Translations under genes and position numbers: made by a program
Part shown: in pieces, positions 33,088-42,058 of the stretch
How the letters are laid out: every line of letters starts with the position of its first letter
Numbering within the stretch: the stretch's first letter is position 1
The notes under the pieces: generated by a model
Told to the model about the DNA's origin: nothing
Databases searched by the model: none
Seen by the model: the letters and a program-made list of their open reading frames with translations, nothing else
Assembly: GCA_031290985.1 (NCBI GenBank)
Contig: JARLJW010000110.1
Location: 1 to 61,207 of the forward strand
Length of the DNA: 61,207 bases
From: Verrucomicrobiia bacterium
Lineage (GTDB): Bacteria > Verrucomicrobiota > Verrucomicrobiia > Limisphaerales > UBA11358
Direction: 5' to 3'

Positions 33088-34338
33088 ATGCCCACCTTTT
33101 CCTACCGCGCATTGCAGGCCGACGGCAAATTTGCCGAGGGCGTGCTGGATGCCGCCGGCCGCCCGGACGCGCTGCGGCAGATCGAGACGCTCGGTCTGCG
33201 CGCGGTGAACGTCACGGAAAAGGCCGCGGCCAAAAACGGTTCCGCCGCTTCTTCTACAACGGCGGCCGCCGGCAGCTTCTCCTTCAAGTTTGAGTCCAAG
33301 AAAGTTTCCGCGAAGGAACTGGAAAATTTCACGCGCCTGCTGTCCAGCCTCCTCGCGGCGGGCGTGCCGTTGAGCCGTGCGCTCATCATCCTCCAACGCG
33401 AAGCCTCCAGCCCCGCGGCGAAGGCCACCTGGAAAAAAGTCAACGACCAGGTTGTGGACGGCTTGTCCCTGGCCGAGGCCATGTCCAAGTCGCCGGAGAC
33501 CTTTCCGCGCGTGTATGTCGCGATGGTCGAGGCCGGCGAGACCGGCGGCTTTCTCGACGTCGTCCTCGCGCAGATCGCCGAGTTTCAGGCGCGGGAAAAA
33601 GACCTGAAATCAAAGGTGCTGACGGCGATGCTGTACCCGTGCATCCTGCTCGTGCTGGCGCTGGCCATCCTCGTGCTGCTGCTCACGTTTTTCATCCCCA
33701 AATTTCAGGGCATTTTCAGCAACATGCACGCGGCGCTGCCGCTGATCACCCAGATGATCATCGCGGCGAGCAACCTGGTGCGTTCCTATGGTTTGCTGGT
33801 GGCCCTGGGCTTGGTCGGCATCTTTTTTCTCGTGCGCGCGTGGTTCGTTTCCGAAAAGGGCAAGCGCATCTGGGAAGGCCTCATCTTGAAGACTCCGCTG
33901 GTCGGCCCGCTGATCGCCCAATTCGCCATGGCGCGCTTCTGCCGGATGCTCGGCACGTTGCTCGGCGCGGGCGTGCCGCTGGTGCAGGGGTTGAACGTCG
34001 CCCGCCGCTCCATCGGCAACCAGATCCTGGTGGATGCCGTGGAGCAGTCCATCGAACGCGTGCAGCAGGGCGGACGCCTCGGGCAGAGCCTTTCGGACTG
34101 CCGCATCCTGTTTGCCGGCTCGGTGCTGGAGATGATCTCCGTGGCCGAAGAAAGCGGCCGGCTGGACGGCGAACTCGTCCGCCTCGCCGCCGGCACCGAG
34201 AACGACCTCGACCGCAACCTCAAGACCGCGGTGGCGTTCGCCGAGCCGCTCCTGCTATTTTTGATCGCGGGCTTCATCGGCACCATTTTCATCGGCATGT
34301 TGCTCCCGGTGCTGACGATGAGCCAGAACATCAAATAA
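33088..34338 (+). CDS. gspF: Type II secretion platform protein GspF
   Basis: This 416-residue protein begins M-P-T-F-S-Y-R-A, the usual GspF/PilC start. It contains two T2SSF cytoplasmic domains (about 80-205 and 280-405), each followed by membrane helices near 185-240 and 385-410. It forms the inner-membrane platform touched by GspE. The frame extends upstream to 33040 through repeat sequence, so the ATG at 33088 is preferred. Confidence 0.95.
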   Translation: MPTFSYRALQADGKFAEGVLDAAGRPDALRQIETLGLRAVNVTEKAAAKNGSAASSTTAAAGSFSFKFESKKVSAKELENFTRLLSSLLAAGVPLSRALIILQREASSPAAKATWKKVNDQVVDGLSLAEAMSKSPETFPRVYVAMVEAGETGGFLDVVLAQIAEFQAREKDLKSKVLTAMLYPCILLVLALAILVLLLTFFIPKFQGIFSNMHAALPLITQMIIAASNLVRSYGLLVALGLVGIFFLVRAWFVSEKGKRIWEGLILKTPLVGPLIAQFAMARFCRMLGTLLGAGVPLVQGLNVARRSIGNQILVDAVEQSIERVQQGGRLGQSLSDCRILFAGSVLEMISVAEESGRLDGELVRLAAGTENDLDRNLKTAVAFAEPLLLFLIAGFIGTIFIGMLLPVLTMSQNIK

Positions 34339-34348
34339 AATCAAATTT

Positions 34349-34807
34349 ATGAAAATCCAAATCAAATCATCCGCCGTTCATAAAAACAAATCGCGCCTCG
34401 GCCTAAACCGGTCTCGCCACGGCTTCACGCTGACGGAAATCATGCTGGTCGTTGTCATCATCGGCATCCTCGCGGCGCTGGTCATCCCGCGCATCGCCGG
34501 TTCCAGCGAACGCGCCCGCGTCACCGCCACTTACACCGACATCAACGGCGGCATCAAATCCGCCATCGGCAATTACGAGGTGGACAACGGCTTTTATCCG
34601 AAGACCCTGCAGGACCTGCTCCAGCAGCCGGGCAATGCCAAGAACTGGCACGGGCCGTATCTGGACAAGCTCCCGATCGACCAGTGGGGAAATCCCTATA
34701 TTTATTATTTCCCCGGCAAACACAACCCGGGCGGCTATGACCTGCTGTCGGCCGGGCCCGATGGCAAGGAAGGCACGGATGACGACCTCGGCAACTGGAG
34801 CAAGTGA
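34349..34807 (+). CDS. gspG: Major pseudopilin GspG
   Basis: This 152-residue protein has a 25-residue basic leader ending in Gly25 before F-T-L-T-E, with Glu at +5. The hydrophobic N-helix M-L-V-V-V-I-I-G-I-L-A-A-L follows. The end (L-L-S-A-G-P-D-G-K-E-G-T-D-D-D) carries the Asp-rich calcium-binding loop of GspG. It is the main subunit of the pseudopilus. Confidence 0.95.
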   Translation: MKIQIKSSAVHKNKSRLGLNRSRHGFTLTEIMLVVVIIGILAALVIPRIAGSSERARVTATYTDINGGIKSAIGNYEVDNGFYPKTLQDLLQQPGNAKNWHGPYLDKLPIDQWGNPYIYYFPGKHNPGGYDLLSAGPDGKEGTDDDLGNWSK

Positions 34808-34826
34808 ATGAAGCCGGCGGCTCAAA

Positions 34827-35372
34827 ATGCATCAACCCGTCACATTGTCGCAACGGCCCGGCGCGTTTTCCGACGCACCGCTCCGCCGCGCCTTCACGTT
34901 GATCGAATTGATCCTGATCATGGCGCTGCTGGTGATCATCACCTCCATCGCCCTGCCGACCATGTCGAAGTTCATGCGCGGCCGCGCGCTTGATGCCGAG
35001 TCGCGGCGGTTGCTGTCGCTCATGCACGTCACGCAGAGCCGCGCCGTCTCCGAAGGCATGCCGATGATGCTGTGGATCGATGAAAAAGCCGGCGCCTATG
35101 GCATGGCGGCCGAGACCAGCGGCCAGAACGGCGATGCCAAGGCGGAGGAATTGACGGTGGACGCGGTGCTGAAGATCGCCGTGGGCAGCCCCGGCACCGG
35201 CGGCCAGGCGACGTTCAACAGCCTGCCCGCGATAAAATTTTTGCCGGACGGCACGGTGGATGAAACCAGCCCGCCGACGGTGGCGTTGCAGGACATCGAC
35301 GGGTTCGGCCGGATGCTGGTGCTGAACAAGCTGCGCACAGGTTATGAAGTTACCGACCCCAGCGGCCAGTAA
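34827..35372 (+). CDS. gspH: Minor pseudopilin GspH
   Basis: This 181-residue protein has a leader ending in Ala22 before F-T-L-I-E (Glu27 at +5), where Gly is usual. A long hydrophobic helix and a GspH-like globular domain follow. Minor pseudopilins cap or prime the pseudopilus. Its 3' end overlaps gspI by 29 bp. Confidence 0.85.
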   Translation: MHQPVTLSQRPGAFSDAPLRRAFTLIELILIMALLVIITSIALPTMSKFMRGRALDAESRRLLSLMHVTQSRAVSEGMPMMLWIDEKAGAYGMAAETSGQNGDAKAEELTVDAVLKIAVGSPGTGGQATFNSLPAIKFLPDGTVDETSPPTVALQDIDGFGRMLVLNKLRTGYEVTDPSGQ

Positions 35373-35784
35373 CCGGACGCGCGCCGGGCGGCGCGGTTGC
35401 CGGGCGTTCACGCTGGCGGAAGTGCTGGCGGCGCTGCTGTTCCTGGCCATCGTCATCCCGACGGCGGTCGAGGCGCTGCACGTGGCCAGCCTCGGCGGCG
35501 AGGTGGCGGTGCGCAAGACGGCGGCGGCGCGCGTCGCGGACCGCATCTTGAACGAGAGCCTCGTGACGACCAACTGGAACAACGGCCTGCAGAGCGGGAC
35601 GACCAGCGAGGGCGCGATCGATTTCCGCTGGACGCTGACCTGCCAGAGCTGGCCCGAAGACCAGGCGATGCAGTTGGTGACCGCGGAAGTGACCTTTTCG
35701 GCGCAGGGCAAAGATTACGCGGTGAAGCTGAGCACGCTCGCCACCCAGCCCGGCCAGACCATTAATTTGAACCTGACCAAGTGA
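35344..35784 (+). CDS. gspI: Minor pseudopilin GspI
   Basis: This 146-residue protein has the prepilin site C-R-A-F-T-L-A-E (Ala21 at -1, Glu26 at +5) and a hydrophobic helix, V-L-A-A-L-L-F-L-A-I-V. Order and size fit GspI, a core of the minor-pseudopilin tip. It overlaps gspH and gspJ, pointing to tight coupling. Confidence 0.85.
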   Translation: MKLPTPAASNRTRAGRRGCRAFTLAEVLAALLFLAIVIPTAVEALHVASLGGEVAVRKTAAARVADRILNESLVTTNWNNGLQSGTTSEGAIDFRWTLTCQSWPEDQAMQLVTAEVTFSAQGKDYAVKLSTLATQPGQTINLNLTK

Positions 35785-36482
35785 AAATTGGGACGAACAG
35801 AACGCGGGCGTTCACGCTGATCGAGATGATTCTCGCGGTCGGCGTGGCGGCCATCGTGTTGATCACGGCCAACGCCGTGCTGTACACCGCGCTGCACCTG
35901 CGCGACAGCACCGCGGACGCGGTGGATGCGGCCGCGCCGGTGGACTCGACGGTGACCTTCCTGCGCCGCGACCTGCAATGCTGCGTGGTGCCGACAAACG
36001 GCACGAGCAAGATTTTGTCCGGCGGCTTCCGTGCCGGCGACGGCCTCGTAAGCGGCAACAACAACGAGCCGGTGGTCGTCGAGATGTACACCACGACCGG
36101 CGCCTTGAGTGAAAGCGTTCCGTGGGGCGAAATCCAGCGGGTGACGTATGAGCTGAAGACGCCCACCCTCGGCGCGGCGGCGGGCAAGGACCTGTACCGC
36201 AGCGTGACGCGCAACCTGCTGCCGGCCGGCACGCCGGAGGTCACGGACCAGCTCATGTTGAGCGGCGTCGAGACCTTGAAATTTTCCTGCTATGACGGCG
36301 CGCTCTGGCAGCCCGTCTGGGACACGACCAGTTCATCCTCGGTGAACACCAACCTGCCGCTGGCGGTGAAGGTGGACATCCAACTGGCCGGCAACCCGGC
36401 CCTGGCCCCGGTGGAGATCGTCGTGCCGCTGGATTGTGTGGCGCGGACCAACATGGTTTTCGCCACCACGACCGGCAATTAA
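35781..36482 (+). CDS. gspJ: Minor pseudopilin GspJ
   Basis: This 233-residue protein starts with GTG inside the gspI stop. The prepilin site is R-A-F-T-L-I-E (Ala10 at -1, Glu15 at +5), followed by a hydrophobic helix and a beta domain that fits GspJ (T-F-L-R-R-D-L). It forms the tip complex with GspI and GspK. Confidence 0.85.
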   Translation: MKIGTNRTRAFTLIEMILAVGVAAIVLITANAVLYTALHLRDSTADAVDAAAPVDSTVTFLRRDLQCCVVPTNGTSKILSGGFRAGDGLVSGNNNEPVVVEMYTTTGALSESVPWGEIQRVTYELKTPTLGAAAGKDLYRSVTRNLLPAGTPEVTDQLMLSGVETLKFSCYDGALWQPVWDTTSSSSVNTNLPLAVKVDIQLAGNPALAPVEIVVPLDCVARTNMVFATTTGN

Positions 36483-36488
36483 TTAAAC

Positions 36489-38015
36489 ATGCAACTGCAA
36501 CCACCAACGAGAACCGGTGACCGGCGCGAACAGGCGTCCGTCCTCGTCATCGTGCTGTGGATCTGCATCGGGCTGGTGAGCATCGTGCTTTATTTTGCCA
36601 ACTCGATGACCTACGAATTGCGCGCGGCGGACAACCGCGTGAACGGCCTCGTCGCCGACCAGGCCATCGAGGGCGCGGCGCGCTACTTCGCCGTCGCGCT
36701 CCAAAATTACGCCACGAACGGCGCGGTGCCGGACAACTCGCAGTTCAAATGCGCGTCCGTCACGATTGGCGACGCCCGGTTCTGGATGATCGGCCGCGAC
36801 CCCGCCGGCGGCAACAACACCGAACCGTATTTCGGCCTCATTGACGAGGGCGGCAAGATCAACTTGAACAACGCCAACACCAACACGCTGGCGTACCTGC
36901 CGAACATGACCATGGATTTTTCCGACGCCATCCAGGACTGGCGCGGCACCAACGGCATCGTCTCATTGAACTACGCCTCGCTGGGCTACCTGCCCAAAAA
37001 TGCGCCGTTCGAAAGCGTGGACGAACTCCGCCTCGTTTACGGCGCGGACATCAGCCTCCTGGCGGGCGAGGACCTCAACCGCAACGGCGTCCTGGACAAG
37101 AACGAGAAGGACCTGAACGGCAACGGCGAACTGGATCCCGGATTGTTCGAATACACCACGGTCTACACGCGCGAACCCAATTTTCATTCCGACGGCACCA
37201 CCCTGACGAACGTAAATGACTCCAACCTTGGTCAAAGCGCTCTGACCACTGAATTGACGGCGCTGTTTCGCAACGATGGCGTAAGCAGCCCTGGCCCGCT
37301 GGCGAGCCGGCTCGCCACTTACCTGCGTCCCACCACCGGTGGCACTAGCGGTACTGGCAATACAGGTCGCACCGGAGGTGCTGGCAGCACTGGTCGTACT
37401 GGCAGTACCGGTGGCACTGGTGGCACCGGCAGCACCGGTGGCACTGGTGGTACTGCGAGTACTGGGAGTACTGGGAGCGGCAGCACGACGACGCGCAAAG
37501 TGAATGGCCTGTTCGATTTCGCGGTGCTTTGCCGCCAGAACGGGATGAGCGCGGATGATTTCGGCCGGATCGTCAGCGATGTGACGACAAGCACCAACAC
37601 CTACCTCCGCGGACGCATCAATGTGAATACGGCCAGCGCGGACGTGCTGACCGCGGTGTTCATGGGCCTGAATGTGGATCAACAGACGGCGGAAGGCGCG
37701 GCCCAGACGCTGGTCACCTATCGCCAGCAGAATCCTGACAACCTCGCCTCCGTGGCCTGGGTTTACGACGCGCTGGGCAGCAGCACGGTGGTGCAGACCT
37801 TGCAGCGCGGAGATTACATCACCACGCACAGCTTCCAGTTCACCGCCGACATCGCGGGCGTGGGCGCCTTCGGCCGCGGTTACCGGCGGGTGCGGTTCAT
37901 CTTCGACGTTAGCGACGGTTCGCCCAAGATCCTTTACCGGCAGGACCTGAGCCGGCTCGGCTGGGCGCTCGGCGAAAAAGCCCGGCAAAATCTGCTCGCG
38001 AAGGACACGCAATGA
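36489..38015 (+). CDS. gspK: Minor pseudopilin GspK with collagen-like insert
   Basis: This 508-residue protein is the long non-Glu5 pseudopilin. A short leader precedes A-S-V-L-V-I-V-L-W, and the family domains follow (N-L-N-N-A-N-T, I-N-V-N-T-A-S-A-D-V-L). Residues about 284-332 are a run of Gly-X-Thr-type triplets (G-S-T-G-G-T-G-G-T repeated), not part of typical GspK. GspK caps the pseudopilus tip. The insert could be a flexible linker or a repeat-expanded loop. Confidence 0.88.
   Translation: MQLQPPTRTGDRREQASVLVIVLWICIGLVSIVLYFANSMTYELRAADNRVNGLVADQAIEGAARYFAVALQNYATNGAVPDNSQFKCASVTIGDARFWMIGRDPAGGNNTEPYFGLIDEGGKINLNNANTNTLAYLPNMTMDFSDAIQDWRGTNGIVSLNYASLGYLPKNAPFESVDELRLVYGADISLLAGEDLNRNGVLDKNEKDLNGNGELDPGLFEYTTVYTREPNFHSDGTTLTNVNDSNLGQSALTTELTALFRNDGVSSPGPLASRLATYLRPTTGGTSGTGNTGRTGGAGSTGRTGSTGGTGGTGSTGGTGGTASTGSTGSGSTTTRKVNGLFDFAVLCRQNGMSADDFGRIVSDVTTSTNTYLRGRINVNTASADVLTAVFMGLNVDQQTAEGAAQTLVTYRQQNPDNLASVAWVYDALGSSTVVQTLQRGDYITTHSFQFTADIAGVGAFGRGYRRVRFIFDVSDGSPKILYRQDLSRLGWALGEKARQNLLAKDTQ
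37339..37492 (+). repeat. GGN-ACN-GGN triplet-repeat tract inside gspK
   Basis: The tract is built of near-repeats of GGTGGCACTGGTA-like units encoding Gly, Thr, Ser and Arg. Copies differ at third positions, so the run is old rather than a fresh slippage product. Confidence 0.8.
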
Positions 38016-39463
38016 AACCTGACTCAAAATCAAAAGCGCGGAAGCCCAAAAAGCTGACCTCGCTGCTCGGCCTCACGCTGGACGGCAGCCGGCTCGACGG
38101 CGTGGTGCTCAAGCGCACCAACGGCTCGCTGGCGGTGCTGCAAAGTTTTTCCGCCCAGCTCACGCTCGATCCCCTGACCGCCGCGCCCGAACTGGTCGGC
38201 CGCGAGATTCGCAACCACCTCGATGCCGCCGGCGTGCGGGAGCGCGACTGCATCGTGGGCCTGCCGTTGCGCTGGGTGCTGACGGCGCAGACGGAGCTGC
38301 CGCCGCTGCCGGACGCGGATGCGGCCAGCCTGTTGCAGTTGGAGGCCGAACGCAGCTTTCACACGGACGCGGCGCAGTTGCAGATCGCCGATTCGCGCTG
38401 TCCGCTGGACGGCGGCAAAAAATTTGTCCTGCTGGGCGCGGTCCCGAACCCGCACCTCGGCTCGCTGGAGCAGGTGCTGGGCGCGGCGAAATTGCGGCCC
38501 GCCAGCTTTGGCCTGGGATTGGCGGCGCTGCAGCCGGCGGGCGGGGCAAAAACCGACGGCGTGCTCGCGCTGGCGATTGGCGAAGGCACCGTCGGCCTCC
38601 AGATCACCGCGGGCGGCGTGGCGGCGTTGCGGGCGCTGGAAGGCGCGATCGAAACCGAAGGCGGCCGGCGTTCGCTGCTCGCCGGAGTCGTCGCCCGCGA
38701 AGCCCGGGTGACCCTCGGCCAACTGCCGGCCGAAATGCGCCAGGCGGTGACCCGCATCCGGATCTTCGGCCCGCGCGACCTCGCCCAACAGCTCGCCAAC
38801 GAGCTGGCCTTGAAATTTGAACCCATGGGCCTGAAGGTCGAGGTGGTTTCCGCTTACGCGCCCAACGAGTTTGGCGTGACGTTGCCGGCCGACGCCGCGT
38901 TGTCGCCGGCCTTCAGCCTGGCGGCGCGGTTTTTGACGGGGGCAAGACCCGCCTTTGAATTCCTGCCGCCCAAGCCGACGCTCCTCGAACAGTTCATCGC
39001 CAGATATTCCTCGGGGCCTTTGCGGACCACCGGGGCCATCGCGGCCGGCGTGGCGTTGATCTTGCTCGGCCTGTTTTTATTCCAGCAGATCCAGCTCTGG
39101 CGGCTGCGGTCACAGTGGTCGCACATGTCGGTGAAAGTGGCGGAGCTGGAGAAGATCTCGGGCCAGATCCGGTTCTACCGGCCGTGGTATGACGACTCGT
39201 ACCGCACGCTCTCGATCCTGCGGCAGGTCACGCTGGCGTTCCCCGAGAACGGCGCGGTGACCGCCAAGACGATCGAGATTCGCGACAGCGGCACCACGGT
39301 GAGCTGCTCGGGCAACACGCTGGACAGCGCTTCGCTGGGCGCGGTCCTGGGCCGGCTGTCGGCGGCCGACGGGGTCACCGATTTGCACACCGGCCAGTTG
39401 CGCGGCAAGGCGCCGATGCAGTTCAGCTTTGATTTCAAATACGGAAACGGAGTCGCCCAATGA
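38012..39463 (+). CDS. gspL: GspL/PilM-N-like assembly platform protein
   Basis: This 483-residue protein has a cytoplasmic actin-like fold of the PilM/GspL type (about 15-340, G-L-T-L-D-G, V-G-L-P-L-R-W-V). One transmembrane helix follows (about 351-370), then a periplasmic ferredoxin-like region (about 380-483) like PilN/GspL. It should link GspE to the inner-membrane platform. It overlaps gspK and gspM by a few bases. Confidence 0.82.
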   Translation: MKPDSKSKARKPKKLTSLLGLTLDGSRLDGVVLKRTNGSLAVLQSFSAQLTLDPLTAAPELVGREIRNHLDAAGVRERDCIVGLPLRWVLTAQTELPPLPDADAASLLQLEAERSFHTDAAQLQIADSRCPLDGGKKFVLLGAVPNPHLGSLEQVLGAAKLRPASFGLGLAALQPAGGAKTDGVLALAIGEGTVGLQITAGGVAALRALEGAIETEGGRRSLLAGVVAREARVTLGQLPAEMRQAVTRIRIFGPRDLAQQLANELALKFEPMGLKVEVVSAYAPNEFGVTLPADAALSPAFSLAARFLTGARPAFEFLPPKPTLLEQFIARYSSGPLRTTGAIAAGVALILLGLFLFQQIQLWRLRSQWSHMSVKVAELEKISGQIRFYRPWYDDSYRTLSILRQVTLAFPENGAVTAKTIEIRDSGTTVSCSGNTLDSASLGAVLGRLSAADGVTDLHTGQLRGKAPMQFSFDFKYGNGVAQ

Positions 39464-39996
39464 AGATCAAGAACCGGCAGGATTTTTTGGTGGTGCTGAC
39501 GCTCGCGGCGGCGGGGCTGTTCATCGCGGTGAATTTCATCCTCTCGCCGCTCGCGGACTGGTGGTCGGTGCGTTCGAAGCAGATCACGGACCTGCACACG
39601 AAGGTGGATGACGGCCAGAAGCTGCTTAAGCGCGAGACGGCCCTCCGCAGCAAATGGGCTGAGATGCAGGCGGGGGCGCTGCCGGCGAACAGCTCGCTTG
39701 CCGAGCAGCAGTTGATGAAGGCCTTCGACACCTGGCGCAATGACACCGGCGCGGAGCTCGCCAGCATCATGCCGCAATGGAAAAACGAGTCCACGAACTA
39801 CATGACCATCTCGTGCCGCGTGGAGCTGGCCGGCAGCCTGGGCACGCTGAGCCGTTACCTGTACGAACTCGAGCAGAGCCCGCTCGCGCTGCGGGTCGAC
39901 ACGGTGGAACTCAGCTCGCATGACAACACCGGCCAGCAGCTCACGCTCGGCCTGGAGGTCAACGGGCTGGCCCTGACGCAACCGGAGAAAAAATGA
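39460..39996 (+). CDS. gspM: GspM/PilO-like platform protein
   Basis: This 178-residue protein has a short cytoplasmic N-terminus, a transmembrane helix (about 10-28), a coiled coil (about 35-70) and a small periplasmic ferredoxin-like domain. This is the layout of GspM/PilO, the partner of GspL. It overlaps both neighbours, a sign of coupled translation. Confidence 0.82.
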   Translation: MKIKNRQDFLVVLTLAAAGLFIAVNFILSPLADWWSVRSKQITDLHTKVDDGQKLLKRETALRSKWAEMQAGALPANSSLAEQQLMKAFDTWRNDTGAELASIMPQWKNESTNYMTISCRVELAGSLGTLSRYLYELEQSPLALRVDTVELSSHDNTGQQLTLGLEVNGLALTQPEKK

Positions 39997-40625
39997 ACAT
40001 GACGCGACACAGATTGATTTTGGCCGCCCTGCTGGCGCTGGCCGGCGCATTCGCCGCGGAAGCGCAAACGAACCGTCCCGGCGTGCCGGGCGCCGCGGAT
40101 TACACCCAGTTCAGCCGGTTCATCACGGACCGGAACATCTTCGATCCGAACCGGGTTCCGCGCAGCGGCGGCACCCGGATCGTCCGCACCACCAAGCGGG
40201 TGCACACCGCCGGCGCCCCCTACGTCACGCTTGTCGGCACGATGAGCTATGAGAAGGGCCTGTTCGCCTTCTTTGACTCGAACAATGAGGACATGAAAAA
40301 AATCCTGGGCGCCGGTGACGCGATCGGCATCTACACGGTGAAGGAGATCTCCGCCAGCACGGTCACGCTGGCCGGCAAGGACAAAAAGGAATTCGTGATG
40401 AAGGTCGGCGAGCAGATGCGGCAGGAAAACGGCGTCTGGCAGGTGACCGAGGCCGTGGACTCCGGCCCCAGCCCGGCCCCGGCGGAAACGACCGCAGCCG
40501 AAGGCGACAATTCAACCGGCGCCACTGACGCGCAGCCGGCCGAGGCGGCGACGCCGTCGTCCAACCTCCAAGCCAATGATGTTTTGAAACGACTTATGCA
40601 ATTACGGGAAAAGGAAAACCAATGA
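39993..40625 (+). CDS. GspC/PilP-like periplasmic connector
   Basis: This 210-residue protein has a signal or anchor segment (about 8-24). An R-N-I-F-D-P-N-R motif, typical of the homology region of GspC and PilP, is followed by a small beta domain (A-P-Y-V-T-L-V-G-T-M-S, V-K-E-I-S-A-S-T-V-T-L). It probably links the platform to the N0 domain of the secretin made by the next gene. The C-terminal 60 residues are disordered. Confidence 0.7.
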   Translation: MNMTRHRLILAALLALAGAFAAEAQTNRPGVPGAADYTQFSRFITDRNIFDPNRVPRSGGTRIVRTTKRVHTAGAPYVTLVGTMSYEKGLFAFFDSNNEDMKKILGAGDAIGIYTVKEISASTVTLAGKDKKEFVMKVGEQMRQENGVWQVTEAVDSGPSPAPAETTAAEGDNSTGATDAQPAEAATPSSNLQANDVLKRLMQLREKENQ

Positions 40626-42028
40626 AAACAACCCTCTTGACCCTCACCGCACTGTGCGCCGCCGGCCTGCTCCAGGCCGCGGCCGCGCAGGACAATGCCA
40701 CCCCGGCCCCGGATCAAACCGCGCCGCCGCCGGCTGAAGCCGGCAACGCCGCGGCCCCGCCCCCGGACACGGCCGCCGCGCCGACCGACCAGATGCCGCC
40801 AATGCCACCGGTGCCAGAGGCGCAGCCGGGCGACAATGCCGACAACTCGGCGCGCACTTCGGCGGTGATCCTGCCGTCGGAACCGCTGGGCTCGGAAAAG
40901 GCGAAGGTCCGGTCGAACTTCATGCCGCCGGAACAGGCCGGCACCAACGCCAACGAGCTGCGCCTGAATTTTAAGAACGCCCCGCTGGAGATGGTGCTCA
41001 ATTACCTGAGCGACGCCGCCGGCTTCATCATCGTGCTGGACACCCCGGTGCGCGGCACGGTGAGCGTCATCAGCAGCCAGCCCGTGTCGAAGGACGAGGC
41101 CGTGGACCTGCTGAACTCGGTGCTGAACAAAAACGGCTACGCCGCCATCCGCGACGGGCGCACGCTCACCATCGTGGACAAGAACGATGCGAAGACCCGG
41201 GACATCCCGGTGAAGGTGGAGAGCGACCCGACCAAGATCCCCAAAAACGCGGAGATCGTCACGCAGATCATCCCCATCCGGTTCGTCGAGGCGCGGCAGC
41301 TCGTCTCGGATTTGTCCTCCTTTGTGTCGCCGCAGGCCACGGTGGTGGCCAATGAGGCGGGCAACTCCATCGTCATCACCGACACCCAGCAGAACATCCG
41401 GCACCTGGCCGAGATCATCAAGGCGATCGATAACAGCGCGGAAGCCGAGACGGAGATCCGCGTGTTCCCCTTGAAATATGCCAACCCGACGGATGTGGCG
41501 ACGGAGCTTTCGACGGTGTTTCCGAGCAGCACCTCCGGCAACAACACCCAGGCCCCGACCCGCTTTGCCGGCGGCGGGGGGGGCGGCGGCGGCTTCTTTG
41601 CGCGCATGATGGGCGGCGGCGGTGGACAAGCCGCTGCGGGCAGCAGTTCCAACGACCGCATCAAAAAGGCGACCCAGGTGACCGCGGTGGCCGATTCCCG
41701 CATCCAGGCGGTCATCGTGACCGCGCCCAAGGACATGATGGAGGAGATCGCCGGCATGATGCGGGATCTCGACGTGCCCTCGCAACGCGACCAGAAGGTT
41801 TACGTGTTCCACATGGACAACGCGGATCCGCAGCAGGCGGCGCAGGTCCTGCAGGGCATGTTCCAATCCACCACCGCCTCCCGCAGCGGCAGCAGCAGTT
41901 CCTCACAAAACAGCGCGCTCCAGCAGCGCGCGGTCAACAACGCCACGACCACCAGTTCGTCCAGTTCGAGCAGCTCCGGGTTTGGCAACAGCAGCGGCGG
42001 CCGCGGTGGCACCGGGGGAAGTTTTTGA
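40622..42028 (+). CDS. gspD: Secretin N-domains only (N0-N1-N2 and half of N3)
   Basis: This 468-residue protein has a signal peptide (about 1-22) and a Pro/Ala-rich linker. The periplasmic secretin domains follow: N0 (about 112-187), N1 (211-272) and N2 (278-385, with a Gly-rich loop). The first half of N3 (V-Y-V-F-H-M-D-N-A-D-P, 389-415) ends in a Ser/Gly-rich tail. No barrel domain follows; the reading frame stops at 42028. The missing second half of N3 and the barrel are in the next gene. It should form the periplasmic vestibule of the channel. Confidence 0.88.
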   Translation: MKTTLLTLTALCAAGLLQAAAAQDNATPAPDQTAPPPAEAGNAAAPPPDTAAAPTDQMPPMPPVPEAQPGDNADNSARTSAVILPSEPLGSEKAKVRSNFMPPEQAGTNANELRLNFKNAPLEMVLNYLSDAAGFIIVLDTPVRGTVSVISSQPVSKDEAVDLLNSVLNKNGYAAIRDGRTLTIVDKNDAKTRDIPVKVESDPTKIPKNAEIVTQIIPIRFVEARQLVSDLSSFVSPQATVVANEAGNSIVITDTQQNIRHLAEIIKAIDNSAEAETEIRVFPLKYANPTDVATELSTVFPSSTSGNNTQAPTRFAGGGGGGGGFFARMMGGGGGQAAAGSSSNDRIKKATQVTAVADSRIQAVIVTAPKDMMEEIAGMMRDLDVPSQRDQKVYVFHMDNADPQQAAQVLQGMFQSTTASRSGSSSSSQNSALQQRAVNNATTTSSSSSSSSGFGNSSGGRGGTGGSF

Positions 42029-42058
42029 TTCCAGACTAACGATCAACTTGAAATATTT

